This document shows positions 1 to 8,277 of a stretch of DNA of 34,743 nt, piece after piece. The DNA is taken from contig JBOGWY010000237.1 of the NCBI GenBank assembly GCA_050694015.1, positions 1-34,743 of the forward strand. The letters are read 5' to 3'. The translations under genes and the position numbers were made by a program. This DNA is from JBOGWY01 sp050694015. Lineage in GTDB: Bacteria; Actinomycetota; CADDZG01; WHSQ01. The notes beneath the pieces are model-generated. The model did not search any database. It was not told the origin of the DNA and worked only from the letters and a program-made list of their open reading frames with translations. Position 1 is the first letter of the stretch; every line of letters starts with the position of its first letter.

Positions 1-267
1 GGCCAGGGCGACGACCTGGTGTGGCTGGGATGGAGCGTATCGAAGCAGATCCGGGCTTTGCTTGAGAATGCCGGCCGCAACCTGACGCGCGAGAGTTTCA
101 TCGCAGTCACCGAAAAGGTCCGGAATCTGAAGACGCCCGCTATGCCGGAGCTGGACTTCTCGCCGACGGATCACTTGGGCGCGGAGCAGATGCACCTGTC
201 CGAGGCGCGCTGCTCGGATTCACGCTGGCACACGATCCAGTCCTTCGTGCAAGCCCCCAGATCGTGA
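1..267 (+). CDS. ABC transporter substrate-binding protein, C-terminal fragment
   Basis: This is the last 88 codons of a gene that begins before the window; frame 1 is open from the first base to a TGA at 265-267. The fragment carries the C-terminal signature of branched-chain amino-acid/amide periplasmic binding proteins (Peripla_BP_6 type): a helix ending in NAGRNLTRESF, then FSPTDHLGAEQ and a basic, hydrophilic tail. In this family the region closes lobe 2 of the ligand-binding fold, and the protein delivers ligand to a LivHMGF-type importer. No ligand can be inferred from so short a piece. It converges on the GH57 gene with only 11 bp between the two stop codons and no visible terminator hairpin. 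Family assignment is from recognised motif shape; the rest of the gene and its transporter are outside the window. Confidence 0.7.
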   Translation, partial: GQGDDLVWLGWSVSKQIRALLENAGRNLTRESFIAVTEKVRNLKTPAMPELDFSPTDHLGAEQMHLSEARCSDSRWHTIQSFVQAPRS

Positions 268-278
268 CGCCGTAGGGG

Positions 279-1811
279 CTAGACGCTGGCCGGCGTGATC
301 CCGAGGTAGATGTCTGCGCCGGTTCCCTTCTCGAGGTCGTTGCTCTTGGCTCGCTTGAGCGCGGCGATGAACGCGGCCTCGGACGTCGGCTGGCCGAGCG
401 CCTCGAGGAGCTCGATCGTGCGGGCCGCGTAACGCAGGATCTGCACCGTCTCGATGCCTCCGATGTCCGAGAAGAACCAGCCGCAGCTCGTGTACATCGA
501 CATCGCGTTGACCTGCAGGTCGAGGAGGTCGTGCATGGTGTGTGCCTCCTCCTCGCCGACCGGCCGCGACGCCTCGCGCGCGAGGAAGTCCTCGATCGCC
601 GTGACCCCGGTGACCACTTCGACGTAGCGGTCGCGCGCGCCCCACGGATCGGTCATCAGTGCTCCACCGAGTCGTTCGTACGCCTCGTCCGCGACGCGCC
701 GGAGGATGTCGAGCGCTTCTCTGAGGGGGCCGCGCCAGCGCTGGTTCCATCCCTCCTGCCCCCCGGTCTGGCATCCACAATCGCGTATCCACCGACCGAC
801 TCCGTGTGCGCAGGACCACGAGGTCCCTTCACCGCTCCAGATCTTCGCCTCGCGTTCGGGAGGGAACGCGTCCAGGTACGCGGCGTAGTTGGTCACCTCG
901 ATGCCGCGTCTCTCGGCCTCGACGAACAGCGCGTAGGCGAGGCCGAGATCGGTGAACGCGTGGTGGTGGCCGTAGGTCTCTCCGTCGGTGGCGGCGTGGA
1001 TCACCTGCTCGTCGGAATCCCACCGGTGTTGGAACTCGTCGATGAAGCGCTCCGCCGACGACCCGAGGCGCTCGAACGCGATCCGGCGCGACAGTTCGCC
1101 GTCGTAGAAGAACACCGCGATGGATCGCCCGGAGCCGTCGCGGTGCAGGTAGCGGTAGGGGACCCTCGTGTCGATCGGTTCGACGCGCGTATCCAGCCAC
1201 TCGCCGTCGGCCTTCTGCCATTTCAGTGCCTGGTTCGGAGCGAGGATCGTGAAGTGCACACCTTCCTCGATCAGTACCTGCAAGACGTCGTCGTTGGCTG
1301 CGGTCTCGGGGAGCCACATGCCCTCCGCGTCGCGCCCGAAGCGGTGACGGAAGTCGGCGAGGCCCCACCGCACCTGCGTGCGGACGTCACGGATCGGCGA
1401 GAGCGGAAGGATCGTGTGGTGATACGCCTGCGCGATCGCGTTCCCGTGGCCGAGTCGCTCGGCACTCGCGCGGTCTGCGTCGATGATACGCGCGTAGGTC
1501 TCGGGGTCTGCCTCCTGCATCCACTGGAAGAGTGTCGGACCGACGTTGAACGAGATTCGTTCGTAGTTGTTGACGACGCGCTCCTTGGGCTCGGAGCCGT
1601 CTCCGTCTCCGCCGTCGGATGTCACCCTCGAGGCCGCGTCCTCGACGAACAGCGTTCGTGCAAAGGCGTTGGGGCGGTAGCACTCCTCGTGGACGCGCTC
1701 GTTCCAGTCGTGCGCGGGGGCCGCGCTCGGCTGGGAATCTATCTCGCCCGTCCACGGGTTCTCCCGGGGAGGTTGGTAGAAGTGCCCGTGAACGATTATC
1801 CGCGCAGCCAC
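279..1811 (-). CDS. GH57 family glycosidase with partial DUF3536 region (short form)
   Basis: A 510-residue protein of the glycoside hydrolase 57 / DUF3536 type, which acts on alpha-glucans. The N-terminus carries GH57 region 1 (HGHFYQPPRENPW, residues 7-19). GMWLPETAA supplies the probable nucleophile Glu169, and ATDGETYGHH supplies the probable acid/base Asp276. The C-terminal part contains MYTSCGWFFSDIGGIETVQ, typical of DUF3536. The protein stops soon after this, whereas related DUF3536 proteins as I know them run to about 800 residues; a convergent gene follows at once, so no missing tail lies downstream. The GTG at 1811 was chosen because it precedes RIIVHGHFYQP, has TGGAG four bases upstream and overlaps glgB by 16 bp. 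A longer reading to 2018 is a shadow of glgB. It is the last gene of treS-mak-glgB-GH57, so a role in trimming or branching stored glucan is likely. Precise specificity is unknown. Confidence 0.85.
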   Translation of the reverse strand: MAARIIVHGHFYQPPRENPWTGEIDSQPSAAPAHDWNERVHEECYRPNAFARTLFVEDAASRVTSDGGDGDGSEPKERVVNNYERISFNVGPTLFQWMQEADPETYARIIDADRASAERLGHGNAIAQAYHHTILPLSPIRDVRTQVRWGLADFRHRFGRDAEGMWLPETAANDDVLQVLIEEGVHFTILAPNQALKWQKADGEWLDTRVEPIDTRVPYRYLHRDGSGRSIAVFFYDGELSRRIAFERLGSSAERFIDEFQHRWDSDEQVIHAATDGETYGHHHAFTDLGLAYALFVEAERRGIEVTNYAAYLDAFPPEREAKIWSGEGTSWSCAHGVGRWIRDCGCQTGGQEGWNQRWRGPLREALDILRRVADEAYERLGGALMTDPWGARDRYVEVVTGVTAIEDFLAREASRPVGEEEAHTMHDLLDLQVNAMSMYTSCGWFFSDIGGIETVQILRYAARTIELLEALGQPTSEAAFIAALKRAKSNDLEKGTGADIYLGITPASV

Positions 1812-3979
1812 ACAACTCCAAGAGGCGGAAGCGTGAGCAGCGCCGAGTGATCGAGGCCGTGCCACGGCACCTTCTCGGCCTCGACGGAACCCAAGTTGCC
1901 GACGTTCGTCCCGCCGTACGAGTCGGCGTCGGTGTTCACGACCTCGTAGAAGTTCGCGGCCTTCGGCAGACCGACCCGGAAGCCCGTACGCGGGACCGGT
2001 GAGAGGTTGGCGATGCACACCAGGAATTCATCGCGAGCGGGGTTCGTGCGGAAGAACGAGAGCACGTTGTTGTCGGCGTCGTTCGCGTCGATCCACTGGA
2101 AGCCCTCGGGCGAGCTGTCGAGCTCCCACAGTGCGGGGGTCTCGTTGTAGACGCGGTTCAGGTCCCTGATGAGCGACTGGACACCGCGGTGGGGGTGATG
2201 GTCGAAGAGGTGCCAGTCGAGCGACGTGTCGTGATCCCACTCCCGGTACTGCGCGATCTCGCCCCCCATGAAGATCAGCTGCTTACCGGGGTGCGCCCAC
2301 ATGTACGCGTAGAGCGAGCGCAGGTTGGCGAACTTCTGCCACTCGTCACCCGGCATCTTCCCGATGAGGGAGCCCTTCCCGTGTACTACCTCGTCGTGGC
2401 TGAGGGGAAGCGTGAAGTTCTCCGAGAACGCGTACATCAACGAGAACGTCATGTTGTGGTGGTGGTAGCGACGGTAGATCGGCTCCTTCTGGAAGTACGA
2501 CAGCGTGTCGTGCATCCATCCCATGTTCCACTTGAAGCCGAAGCCCAGACCGCCGAGATGCACCGGCTGGGACACCGCCGGCCACGCGGTCGACTCCTCC
2601 GCGATCATCAGCGCGCCGGGATGCTCACCGTGCACGGCCATGTTCAGTTGCTTGATGAACTCGATCGCCTCGAGGTTCTCGCGGCCCCCGAACTGGTTCG
2701 GGATCCACTCGCCTTCCTCGCGGCTGTAGTCGAGGTACAACATGGAGGCGACCGCATCGACGCGTAGCCCGTCGACGTGGAACTCCTCGATCCAGTACAA
2801 GGCGTTCGAGATCAGGAAGTTGCGCACCTCGTTGCGCCCGTAGTTGAAGACGAGCGTGCCCCAGTCGGGATGCTCACCCTTCTTCGGATCGACGTGCTCG
2901 TAGAGCGCGGTCCCGTCGAAGCGACCGAGCGCCCACTCGTCGTTGGGAAAGTGGGCCGGCACCCAGTCGACGATCACGCCGATGCCGGCGTTGTGCAGAG
3001 TGTCGACGAAGTAGCGGAAGTCGTCGGGCGTGCCGTAGCGAGCCGTCGGCGCGAAGTAGTTGCTCACCTGATAGCCCCACGAGCCCGTGAAGGGGTGCTC
3101 GGCGACCGGCATCAACTCGACATGGGTGAAGCCCATCTCGGTGCAGTACTCGGCGAGCTGATCGCCCAGGTCCCGGTAGTTCAGGTACTCACCGTCGCGC
3201 GTCCGACGCCACGACCCGAGGTGGACCTCGTAGACCGACATCGGCCCCCTGTACGCCTCGCGGGACTCGCGCGTCCGCATCCATCCATCGTCTGTGAACG
3301 CGTAGCTCGGGGTGTGGACGATGCATGCCCCGCCGAAGGGCCCGCCGGGCATCTCGGTGCGGAATGCCATGGGGTCGGTCTTGAGGATCAGGTTCCCCTG
3401 GGCCGTGATGACCTCGAATTTGTAGAAGGTGCCCTCGGCGACGTCGGGGACGAACAGTTCCCAGATCCCGGACGAGCCGAGCGAACGCATCTGGTGCAGC
3501 CGCCCGTCCCAGCTGTTGAATTCGCCGACGACGCGCATGCTGCGCGCGTTCGGGGCCCACACCGCGAAGCCCGTGCCGCGCACCCCGTCGATCGTCTGGA
3601 CGCGCGCGCCCAGCTTCTCCCACATGCGGAGGTGCGTGCCTTCGCCGACGAGATGGAGGTCGAGATCGCCGAGCGTGGGCAGGAACGCGTACGGGTCGCG
3701 CAGGCTGTAGCTGCTGCCGTCGGGGTAGTCGACCTCGAGGTAGTAGTCGCCCACCTCGCCGTCGACCACGGCCTCGAAGAGGCCGGCCGGGTGGATGCGC
3801 TCCAGCTTCGCGACGATCTCGCCGCCCACGACCGCGCGTACCGCCTCGGCCTCCGGCCGCCACGCGCGCACGATCGTCGTCCCATCGCCGGCGGGATGCC
3901 GGCCGAGCAGGCTGTGCGGATCGCGCAGCTCGCCTCGGGTCAGTCGTTCGATGTCCTCGCGGAGTCTCTCGGTAGTCAT
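1796..3979 (-). CDS. glgB: 1,4-alpha-glucan branching enzyme GlgB
   Basis: A 727-residue GH13_9 branching enzyme (EC 2.4.1.18), normal length for the family. It cuts alpha-1,4 chains and re-attaches them as alpha-1,6 branches in cytosolic glycogen. The N-terminal modules include a CBM48-type segment (FAVWAPNARSMRVVGEFNSW), followed by the catalytic barrel. Visible motifs are HVELMPVAEHPF, DGLRVDAVASM with nucleophile Asp408, MIAEEST with the acid/base Glu, and LSHDEVVHGKGS. The ATG at 3979 has AAGGAAG four bases upstream and forms an ATGA overlap with the mak stop, so translation is probably coupled. The open frame continues upstream to 4228, but that part lies inside mak and has no family similarity. 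In this operon GlgB branches the linear maltosyl chains made by GlgE. Identity is very secure. Confidence 0.97.
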   Translation of the reverse strand: MTTERLREDIERLTRGELRDPHSLLGRHPAGDGTTIVRAWRPEAEAVRAVVGGEIVAKLERIHPAGLFEAVVDGEVGDYYLEVDYPDGSSYSLRDPYAFLPTLGDLDLHLVGEGTHLRMWEKLGARVQTIDGVRGTGFAVWAPNARSMRVVGEFNSWDGRLHQMRSLGSSGIWELFVPDVAEGTFYKFEVITAQGNLILKTDPMAFRTEMPGGPFGGACIVHTPSYAFTDDGWMRTRESREAYRGPMSVYEVHLGSWRRTRDGEYLNYRDLGDQLAEYCTEMGFTHVELMPVAEHPFTGSWGYQVSNYFAPTARYGTPDDFRYFVDTLHNAGIGVIVDWVPAHFPNDEWALGRFDGTALYEHVDPKKGEHPDWGTLVFNYGRNEVRNFLISNALYWIEEFHVDGLRVDAVASMLYLDYSREEGEWIPNQFGGRENLEAIEFIKQLNMAVHGEHPGALMIAEESTAWPAVSQPVHLGGLGFGFKWNMGWMHDTLSYFQKEPIYRRYHHHNMTFSLMYAFSENFTLPLSHDEVVHGKGSLIGKMPGDEWQKFANLRSLYAYMWAHPGKQLIFMGGEIAQYREWDHDTSLDWHLFDHHPHRGVQSLIRDLNRVYNETPALWELDSSPEGFQWIDANDADNNVLSFFRTNPARDEFLVCIANLSPVPRTGFRVGLPKAANFYEVVNTDADSYGGTNVGNLGSVEAEKVPWHGLDHSALLTLPPLGVVWLRG

Positions 3980-5400
3980 GTGACTTCCTTTCCGAGCACC
4001 TTCACGATCCCGTGCAACGGGATGCGTGCCCAGTCGGGCCGGTGCCCGCGTTCGTAGCCGAGCTCGTACAGCGCCTTGTCGATCTCGAACACATCGAGCA
4101 TGACCGAGAGGTCGTCGGCCGACTGCGGCGAGAAACGTCCCTCGTGCGCGCGGGCGCGGTATCCGTGCAGGAACCTCTCGCGCGCGAGCGTCTCCCACGT
4201 GTCGGCCCATCCCTCTAGATCTCGCCACTGCTCGGAATCCGGTTCGGCTCGCTCGAACAGCGCGGACACCGCCGCGTAGCTGAACGACCGCAACATGCCG
4301 GCGACGTCGCGCAGCGGCGATTGCTTCGTGCGGCGTTCTTCGAGAGACCGTGCCGGCTCACCTTCGAAGTCGAGGATCATCCAGCCGCGTTGCGTCATCA
4401 GTACCTGGCCGAGGTGATAGTCGGAGTGGATCCGCGACTTCTGACCCGGTTCCTTGACGTCCCGCAGCCGGTCGATGCGTTCTTCGAGCGCATCCTTGAG
4501 CGGTTCGAGCTCCGGTTCGCCCTTCGCCAGCAATGCATCGAGGGATGTGTTGGCGCGGTCGGCCCACTTCGCGAGGTCGTCGGGATCGATCGGCTCGGGA
4601 GCGAGGTCGTGTTCGAGCTCGTCGCGGGCGAGGGAGATGTGGAGCGAGGCGGTGACTTCACCGAGATCCTCGAGCGATGCGAGATTCTCCGACGCGCGCT
4701 CCTCGGTGAGGAAGCGCATGTCCTCGTGCACGTCGGCGTCGTCGATCGCGTCGTAGAGCTGGTGCAGCCGCTTGAGCGTGTCCTGCCAGCCCTCAACGGA
4801 GTCGGTCATGAACTGCTGCGCGATACAAAGGTCGACCTGCCGCTCGTCGTTTTGTTCCTCGTCGGTCTCGTACATCACCTCGCCCACGTGCGTGGGGATG
4901 TGCTCGAAGCCTTCCGTCGTGAGGTGACGCGTCAACTCGAGGTCGGGGTTCCGTCCCCAGTCAACGCGGCGCAACAGCTTCACGATGACCTCTTCATCGA
5001 GCACGAGCGACGTGTTGGTCTGCTCGGCCCCCATCGTGCGCGCCGAGACCTGTCCCGGCGGCGAGAGAGGATCGAGGCCGGGGCCGGTGAACATGAACGA
5101 GCCGCGTTCGCCCTTCACCGTTGCACCGGTGGCCAGCAGGTTGCCGAAGCACCGGAACCGGTCGACGTCGTCGAACGCGTCGCGGCTGCTGCCGTCGGAC
5201 TCGACGAGCAGCGGGTAGTGGTAGAGGTTCTGGGTCCCGGCGTGGTCGATCACGTTGACGATCGCCAGCACCAGGTCGGGGGGGCCGGGGTCGATCACGG
5301 CCGCGTCGATCAGATCGATGCGGTCGATCGTCGCGCTCTTGCCGCCGTACCAGCGCTGTTCGGGAAGTCTCTCCGCGAGCTGATCCAGATCGATGTTCAA
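3976..5400 (-). CDS. mak: Maltokinase (Mak/Pep2)
   Basis: A 474-residue maltokinase (EC 2.7.1.175) that phosphorylates maltose with ATP to give maltose-1-phosphate, the GlgE donor. The fold is aminoglycoside-phosphotransferase-like. The N-terminal cap contains LPEQRWYGGKSA, typical of Mak. The kinase C-lobe shows RIHSDYHLGQVL with catalytic Asp327, and ILDFEGEP with the metal-binding Asp344. It starts at a TTG (5400) in a TTGA overlap with the treS stop; GGGAGG lies about 12 bases upstream, a long spacing, so translation probably depends on coupling to treS. It overlaps glgB by ATGA. In some bacteria TreS and Mak are fused into one protein; here they are separate but cotranslated. Substrate assignment follows from family motifs plus the treS/glgE/glgB neighbours. 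Confidence 0.94.
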   Translation of the reverse strand: MNIDLDQLAERLPEQRWYGGKSATIDRIDLIDAAVIDPGPPDLVLAIVNVIDHAGTQNLYHYPLLVESDGSSRDAFDDVDRFRCFGNLLATGATVKGERGSFMFTGPGLDPLSPPGQVSARTMGAEQTNTSLVLDEEVIVKLLRRVDWGRNPDLELTRHLTTEGFEHIPTHVGEVMYETDEEQNDERQVDLCIAQQFMTDSVEGWQDTLKRLHQLYDAIDDADVHEDMRFLTEERASENLASLEDLGEVTASLHISLARDELEHDLAPEPIDPDDLAKWADRANTSLDALLAKGEPELEPLKDALEERIDRLRDVKEPGQKSRIHSDYHLGQVLMTQRGWMILDFEGEPARSLEERRTKQSPLRDVAGMLRSFSYAAVSALFERAEPDSEQWRDLEGWADTWETLARERFLHGYRARAHEGRFSPQSADDLSVMLDVFEIDKALYELGYERGHRPDWARIPLHGIVKVLGKEVT

Positions 5401-7055
5401 GACGAGACCAAGCCTCCCTCTGGTACTAACTGGAACCAGTAGAACGCGTGCTGCCCGAACGTGAGCAGGTACGGAAGTTCACCGATACGAGGGAACCGTT
5501 CGCGCCCCAGCAGCTCGATGGGATACATACCCTGATAGGCGGCCAGGTCTAACTCCGCCGCCTGCGCCCGGCTCGACAGGTTGTTGACACACAGGATGAT
5601 GTCCTCGCCTCGCTGACGCACGAAAGCGAAGATCGCGGGGTTCTCTGGGTGCAGTACCTCGAAGCTGCCCTCGCCAAACACGGGGTGTTGCTTGCGCACC
5701 GCCAGGAGTCGCCGGAACCACTGCAGGAAGCTGTGCTGGTCGCGAAGTTGCGCCTCGACGTTGCACGCCTGGTAGCCGTAGACGGGATCGAGGAGAGGCG
5801 GCAGGTACAGCTGGGCGAAGTCGGCGGTCGAGAACCCGGCGTTGCGGTCGCCCGTCCACTGCATCGGCGTGCGGACCCCGTCCCGGTCACCGAGGTAGAT
5901 GTGGTCGCCCATCCGGATATCGTCCCCGTAATAGACGATCGGGGTGCCCGGCAGCGACAGCAGCATGGCGTGGAACAACCGCATCTGGTCGCCGGAGTTC
6001 TCGAGCAGCGGAGCGAGCCGCCGCCGGATCCCTAGGTTCAGTTTCATGCGGGGATCCTTCGCATACTCGTTGTACATGTAGTCGCGCTCTTCGTCGGTGA
6101 CCATCTCGAGCGTGAGCTCGTCGTGGTTCCGCAGGAAGATGCCCCACTGTGCGCTGTCGGGGATGTCCGGCGTGCGCTCGAGGATCTCGACGACCGGGTA
6201 GCGGACCTGGCGCCGTGCTGCCATGAACATGCGGGGCATCAGCGGGAAGTGGAACGCCATGTGGCACTCGTCGTTATCGCCGAAGTACGGGACGACGTCC
6301 GGGGGCCATTGGTTCGCCTCGGCGAGCAGCACGATGTCGTCGTACGCCTTGTCGACCTCGGCCCGGATGCGTTTCAGAAACGCGTGCGTCTCGGGCAGGT
6401 TCTCGCAGTTCGTACCTTCGCGTTCGTAGAGGTAGGGGACCGCGTCGAGCCGGAACCCGTCTAGCCCGAGGTCGAGCCAGAAGCGCAGCACCGCGAGCAT
6501 CTGCTCCTGCACTTCCTCGTTGTCGTAGTTCAGATCCGGCTGGTGGCGAAAGAAGCGGTGCCAGTAGTAAGCGCCCGCTTCGTCGTCCCACGTCCAGTTC
6601 GACTGCTCGGTGTCGACGAAGATGATGCGCGCGTCCTCGTAGCGCTCCGGGGTTTCCGACCACACGTACCAGTCGCGCTTCGGCGAGTCAGGTTGCCGCG
6701 CCTCCTGGAACCACGGGTGTAGATCGGACGTGTGGTTCATGACTTGGTCCGCGACGACGCGCATGCCCCGGGTGTGAGCCTCGTCGAGGAACTCGATGAA
6801 GTCGTTGAGGTTCCCGTACTCGGGCAGGATCGAATAGAAGTCCGAGATGTCGTACCCGCCGTCCTTCAGGGGCGACTGGTAGAAGGGCAGCAGCCAGATG
6901 CAGTCGATGCCCAGCCATTCGAGGTAGTCGAGCTTCTCGGTCAGGCCCTTGAAGTCCCCGTAGCCGTCGGCGTTGGAATCGTTGAACGAGCGCACGTAGA
7001 GTTCGTAGAAGACCGCGGTCTTGTACCAGAGTGGGTTTTGCTCCACGGGCGCCAT
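5397..7055 (-). CDS. treS: Trehalose synthase / maltose alpha-D-glucosyltransferase TreS
   Basis: A 552-residue GH13_16 enzyme (EC 5.4.99.16) that interconverts trehalose and maltose. The start matches the family pattern (NPLWYKTAVFYELYVRSF). Catalytic motifs are GLDGFRLDAVPYLY with nucleophile Asp204, IVLLAEANQWP with the acid/base Glu, and LRNHDELTLEMV with the transition-state Asp. The length fits stand-alone TreS without a fused kinase. The ATG at 7055 has no Shine-Dalgarno; instead TACGCT ends six bases upstream, which suggests a leaderless mRNA. It is the first gene of treS-mak-glgB-GH57, and in this context should feed trehalose carbon into maltose-1-phosphate and glucan. Closely related GH13 alpha-amylases or maltosyltransferases are less likely, because the N-terminus and linkage to mak are characteristic. 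Confidence 0.95.
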   Translation of the reverse strand: MAPVEQNPLWYKTAVFYELYVRSFNDSNADGYGDFKGLTEKLDYLEWLGIDCIWLLPFYQSPLKDGGYDISDFYSILPEYGNLNDFIEFLDEAHTRGMRVVADQVMNHTSDLHPWFQEARQPDSPKRDWYVWSETPERYEDARIIFVDTEQSNWTWDDEAGAYYWHRFFRHQPDLNYDNEEVQEQMLAVLRFWLDLGLDGFRLDAVPYLYEREGTNCENLPETHAFLKRIRAEVDKAYDDIVLLAEANQWPPDVVPYFGDNDECHMAFHFPLMPRMFMAARRQVRYPVVEILERTPDIPDSAQWGIFLRNHDELTLEMVTDEERDYMYNEYAKDPRMKLNLGIRRRLAPLLENSGDQMRLFHAMLLSLPGTPIVYYGDDIRMGDHIYLGDRDGVRTPMQWTGDRNAGFSTADFAQLYLPPLLDPVYGYQACNVEAQLRDQHSFLQWFRRLLAVRKQHPVFGEGSFEVLHPENPAIFAFVRQRGEDIILCVNNLSSRAQAAELDLAAYQGMYPIELLGRERFPRIGELPYLLTFGQHAFYWFQLVPEGGLVSS

Positions 7056-7061
7056 GTGCCC

Positions 7062-7067
7062 AGCGTA
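7062..7067 (-). promoter_or_regulatory. Putative leaderless -10 box of treS
   Basis: TACGCT (read on the minus strand) fits TANNNT and is followed by six bases and then the treS ATG, so transcription would begin at or next to the A of the start codon. There is no Shine-Dalgarno and no convincing -35. The same spacing appears at glgX, the zinc-ribbon gene and the receiver gene at 32717. Confidence 0.4.
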
Positions 7068-7129
7068 CCCACCCCCGCCCCAGGCACTACCTGGAAGCGC
7101 TTATGCCGTGCATGCGGACCTTCTGTAGC

Positions 7130-7152
7130 TATTTCGCTCTGAGAGCGAAATA
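7130..7152 (-). terminator. 10-bp stem, 3-nt loop hairpin between membrane gene and treS
   Basis: TATTTCGCTC at 7130-7139 pairs perfectly with GAGCGAAATA at 7143-7152 around a three-base loop. It lies 15 bases past the stop of the four-helix membrane gene and 75 bases before treS, in the minus-strand direction. No T-tract follows, so it could be a U-less terminator, an RNA processing or attenuation element, or a symmetric DNA operator. It is AT-richer than everything around it. Confidence 0.5.
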
Positions 7153-7166
7153 CGGAGCAAAGGTCG

Positions 7167-7661
7167 TCAGTCCAGCCTCGGGACCCGCTCACCCAGTCGG
7201 AGCATCGCCGCGAGATGCAATACCCCCGCGAGTGCGGCCCCGGCGAGCCCGTAAACAGGCACAATGGGACGTAGGAAGGGTGTTTCCTTCTCCGAGCACC
7301 ATTCTGGTTGCGGACCCGTCCCTAACGAGCAGCTATAGAGCATGGACGAACGCACGGCGAGTCCGACCAAGACCCCTATGACTAGCCCCAGAGCAATAGC
7401 GGCGACCCATGTTCGGCCAGAGGCTTCCAGCCCGGTTGCGGTGATCACTCCAAACGCAACCGCGTAACCGAATCCTGCCGCTATCGATACGAAGGTCGCT
7501 CCGATCGCCGCGCTCGCTTCGACCTGGAACGGCCAGTACAACCACAACGGGATCAACACGAACCCACAGATCACGAACCCTAGGGCGCCCGCGAGGAATC
7601 CCGTGATGGCTCGCTTGCCGACGTCGGCATCGTGATCGCTGAACGGACTGGGTCGATCCAC
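7167..7661 (-). CDS. Four-helix hypothetical membrane protein
   Basis: A 164-residue protein I do not recognise as a named family. It shows four hydrophobic stretches at about residues 18-40, 48-72, 82-103 and 137-158, with a short charged N-terminus. Between helices 3 and 4 is a hydrophilic loop containing two cysteines (YSCSLG and PEWCSEK), which could form a disulfide if the loop is extracytoplasmic. The start ATG at 7661 lies 28 bases after the CAP-domain gene, so it is probably the third gene of an HD-GYP/CAP/membrane operon. Base composition is slightly less GC-rich than the flanking glucan genes, which may indicate weaker conservation or a different history. No function can be assigned from sequence. 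Confidence 0.7.
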   Translation of the reverse strand: MDRPSPFSDHDADVGKRAITGFLAGALGFVICGFVLIPLWLYWPFQVEASAAIGATFVSIAAGFGYAVAFGVITATGLEASGRTWVAAIALGLVIGVLVGLAVRSSMLYSCSLGTGPQPEWCSEKETPFLRPIVPVYGLAGAALAGVLHLAAMLRLGERVPRLD

Positions 7662-7689
7662 GGCGTTCTTAGTACCAGATGGGTCGCAG

Positions 7690-8277
7690 CTAGCAGCGGG
7701 GCATGTTCAGGGGCGTGCCGGGGTCGCTCGTTGCCTCGAACAGAACCGTCACCCACATCCGGCCGTTGGCCTGGATCACACCTACCCCCGAGTGCCGGAA
7801 CGACGAGTACATGATGTTGTGGCGGTGCGCCGGGGAGTTCATGAACGCGATATGGAGCGTGTCGACGCTGAAGCCCACGCCCACGTTCTCGCCCAAGGTG
7901 CTCCAGTTCAGGACGCGGCGCCTCAGTTCCGTAGAGGACTGGTGATGTAAGAGATCCTCCGCGGCCATCACTTTCGTGTGCTTCCGGGCCACCCGGGAAA
8001 GCTCCGGGTCGAGGCTCAACTTCCTTTTCCCGGCCCCCACGCGAGCGGCGTTGATCTTGCGCGCGAATCCCCGCTCACTCGGCTTGTACGTCCAGCACTG
8101 GTTGTCCCCGGTTGCCCCCACCGGCATCGAGGGACCGCTCCCGCGTTGCTCGAGGGCCATCGGCGCCACTGCGCCGCCGACGATAAGGGCGAAGCCAAGA
8201 GCGGTCCGCGTTAGTGCCTTCCGCCAGTTCAGGAGTTCGTCGCGCGGGAGCTCGCCCGATCGAACGCGGGTTCTCAT
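7690..8277 (-). CDS. CAP/SCP-domain exported protein (YkwD-like)
   Basis: A 195-residue protein with an N-terminal signal or anchor (basic DELLNWRKALTRTA followed by LGFALIVGGAVAP, residues 14-39) and a CAP/SCP/PR1 domain from about residue 75 to 185. Recognisable motifs are a KHTKVMAAEDLLHHQS helix, the central LGENVGVG, SPAHRHNIMYSSFRHSGVG and MWVTVLFEA. In bacterial YkwD-like proteins this fold is extracellular and of poorly known activity. The start at 8277 forms an ATGA overlap with the upstream HD-GYP gene; a longer frame to 8481 lies inside that gene. The protein ends in Pro-Arg-Cys, an unusual C-terminal cysteine. Translational coupling to a receiver/HD-GYP protein inside a glucan island is unexpected. 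Family is confident, role unknown. Confidence 0.85.
   Translation of the reverse strand: MRTRVRSGELPRDELLNWRKALTRTALGFALIVGGAVAPMALEQRGSGPSMPVGATGDNQCWTYKPSERGFARKINAARVGAGKRKLSLDPELSRVARKHTKVMAAEDLLHHQSSTELRRRVLNWSTLGENVGVGFSVDTLHIAFMNSPAHRHNIMYSSFRHSGVGVIQANGRMWVTVLFEATSDPGTPLNMPRC

Noticed and set aside
531..1850. 439-residue plus-strand open frame
   Set aside because: Antisense to the GH57 gene; Val/Arg-rich composition typical of GC-rich shadow frames and no recognisable motifs.
2777..4057. 426-residue plus-strand open frame
   Set aside because: Antisense of glgB, whose catalytic motifs are all on the minus strand; no family similarity.
3980..4228. Longer N-terminus for GlgB
   Set aside because: The extension lies inside mak, has shadow composition, and the ATG at 3979 has a good Shine-Dalgarno and an ATGA overlap.
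4321..5442. 373-residue plus-strand open frame
   Set aside because: Antisense of mak; biased composition and no domain.
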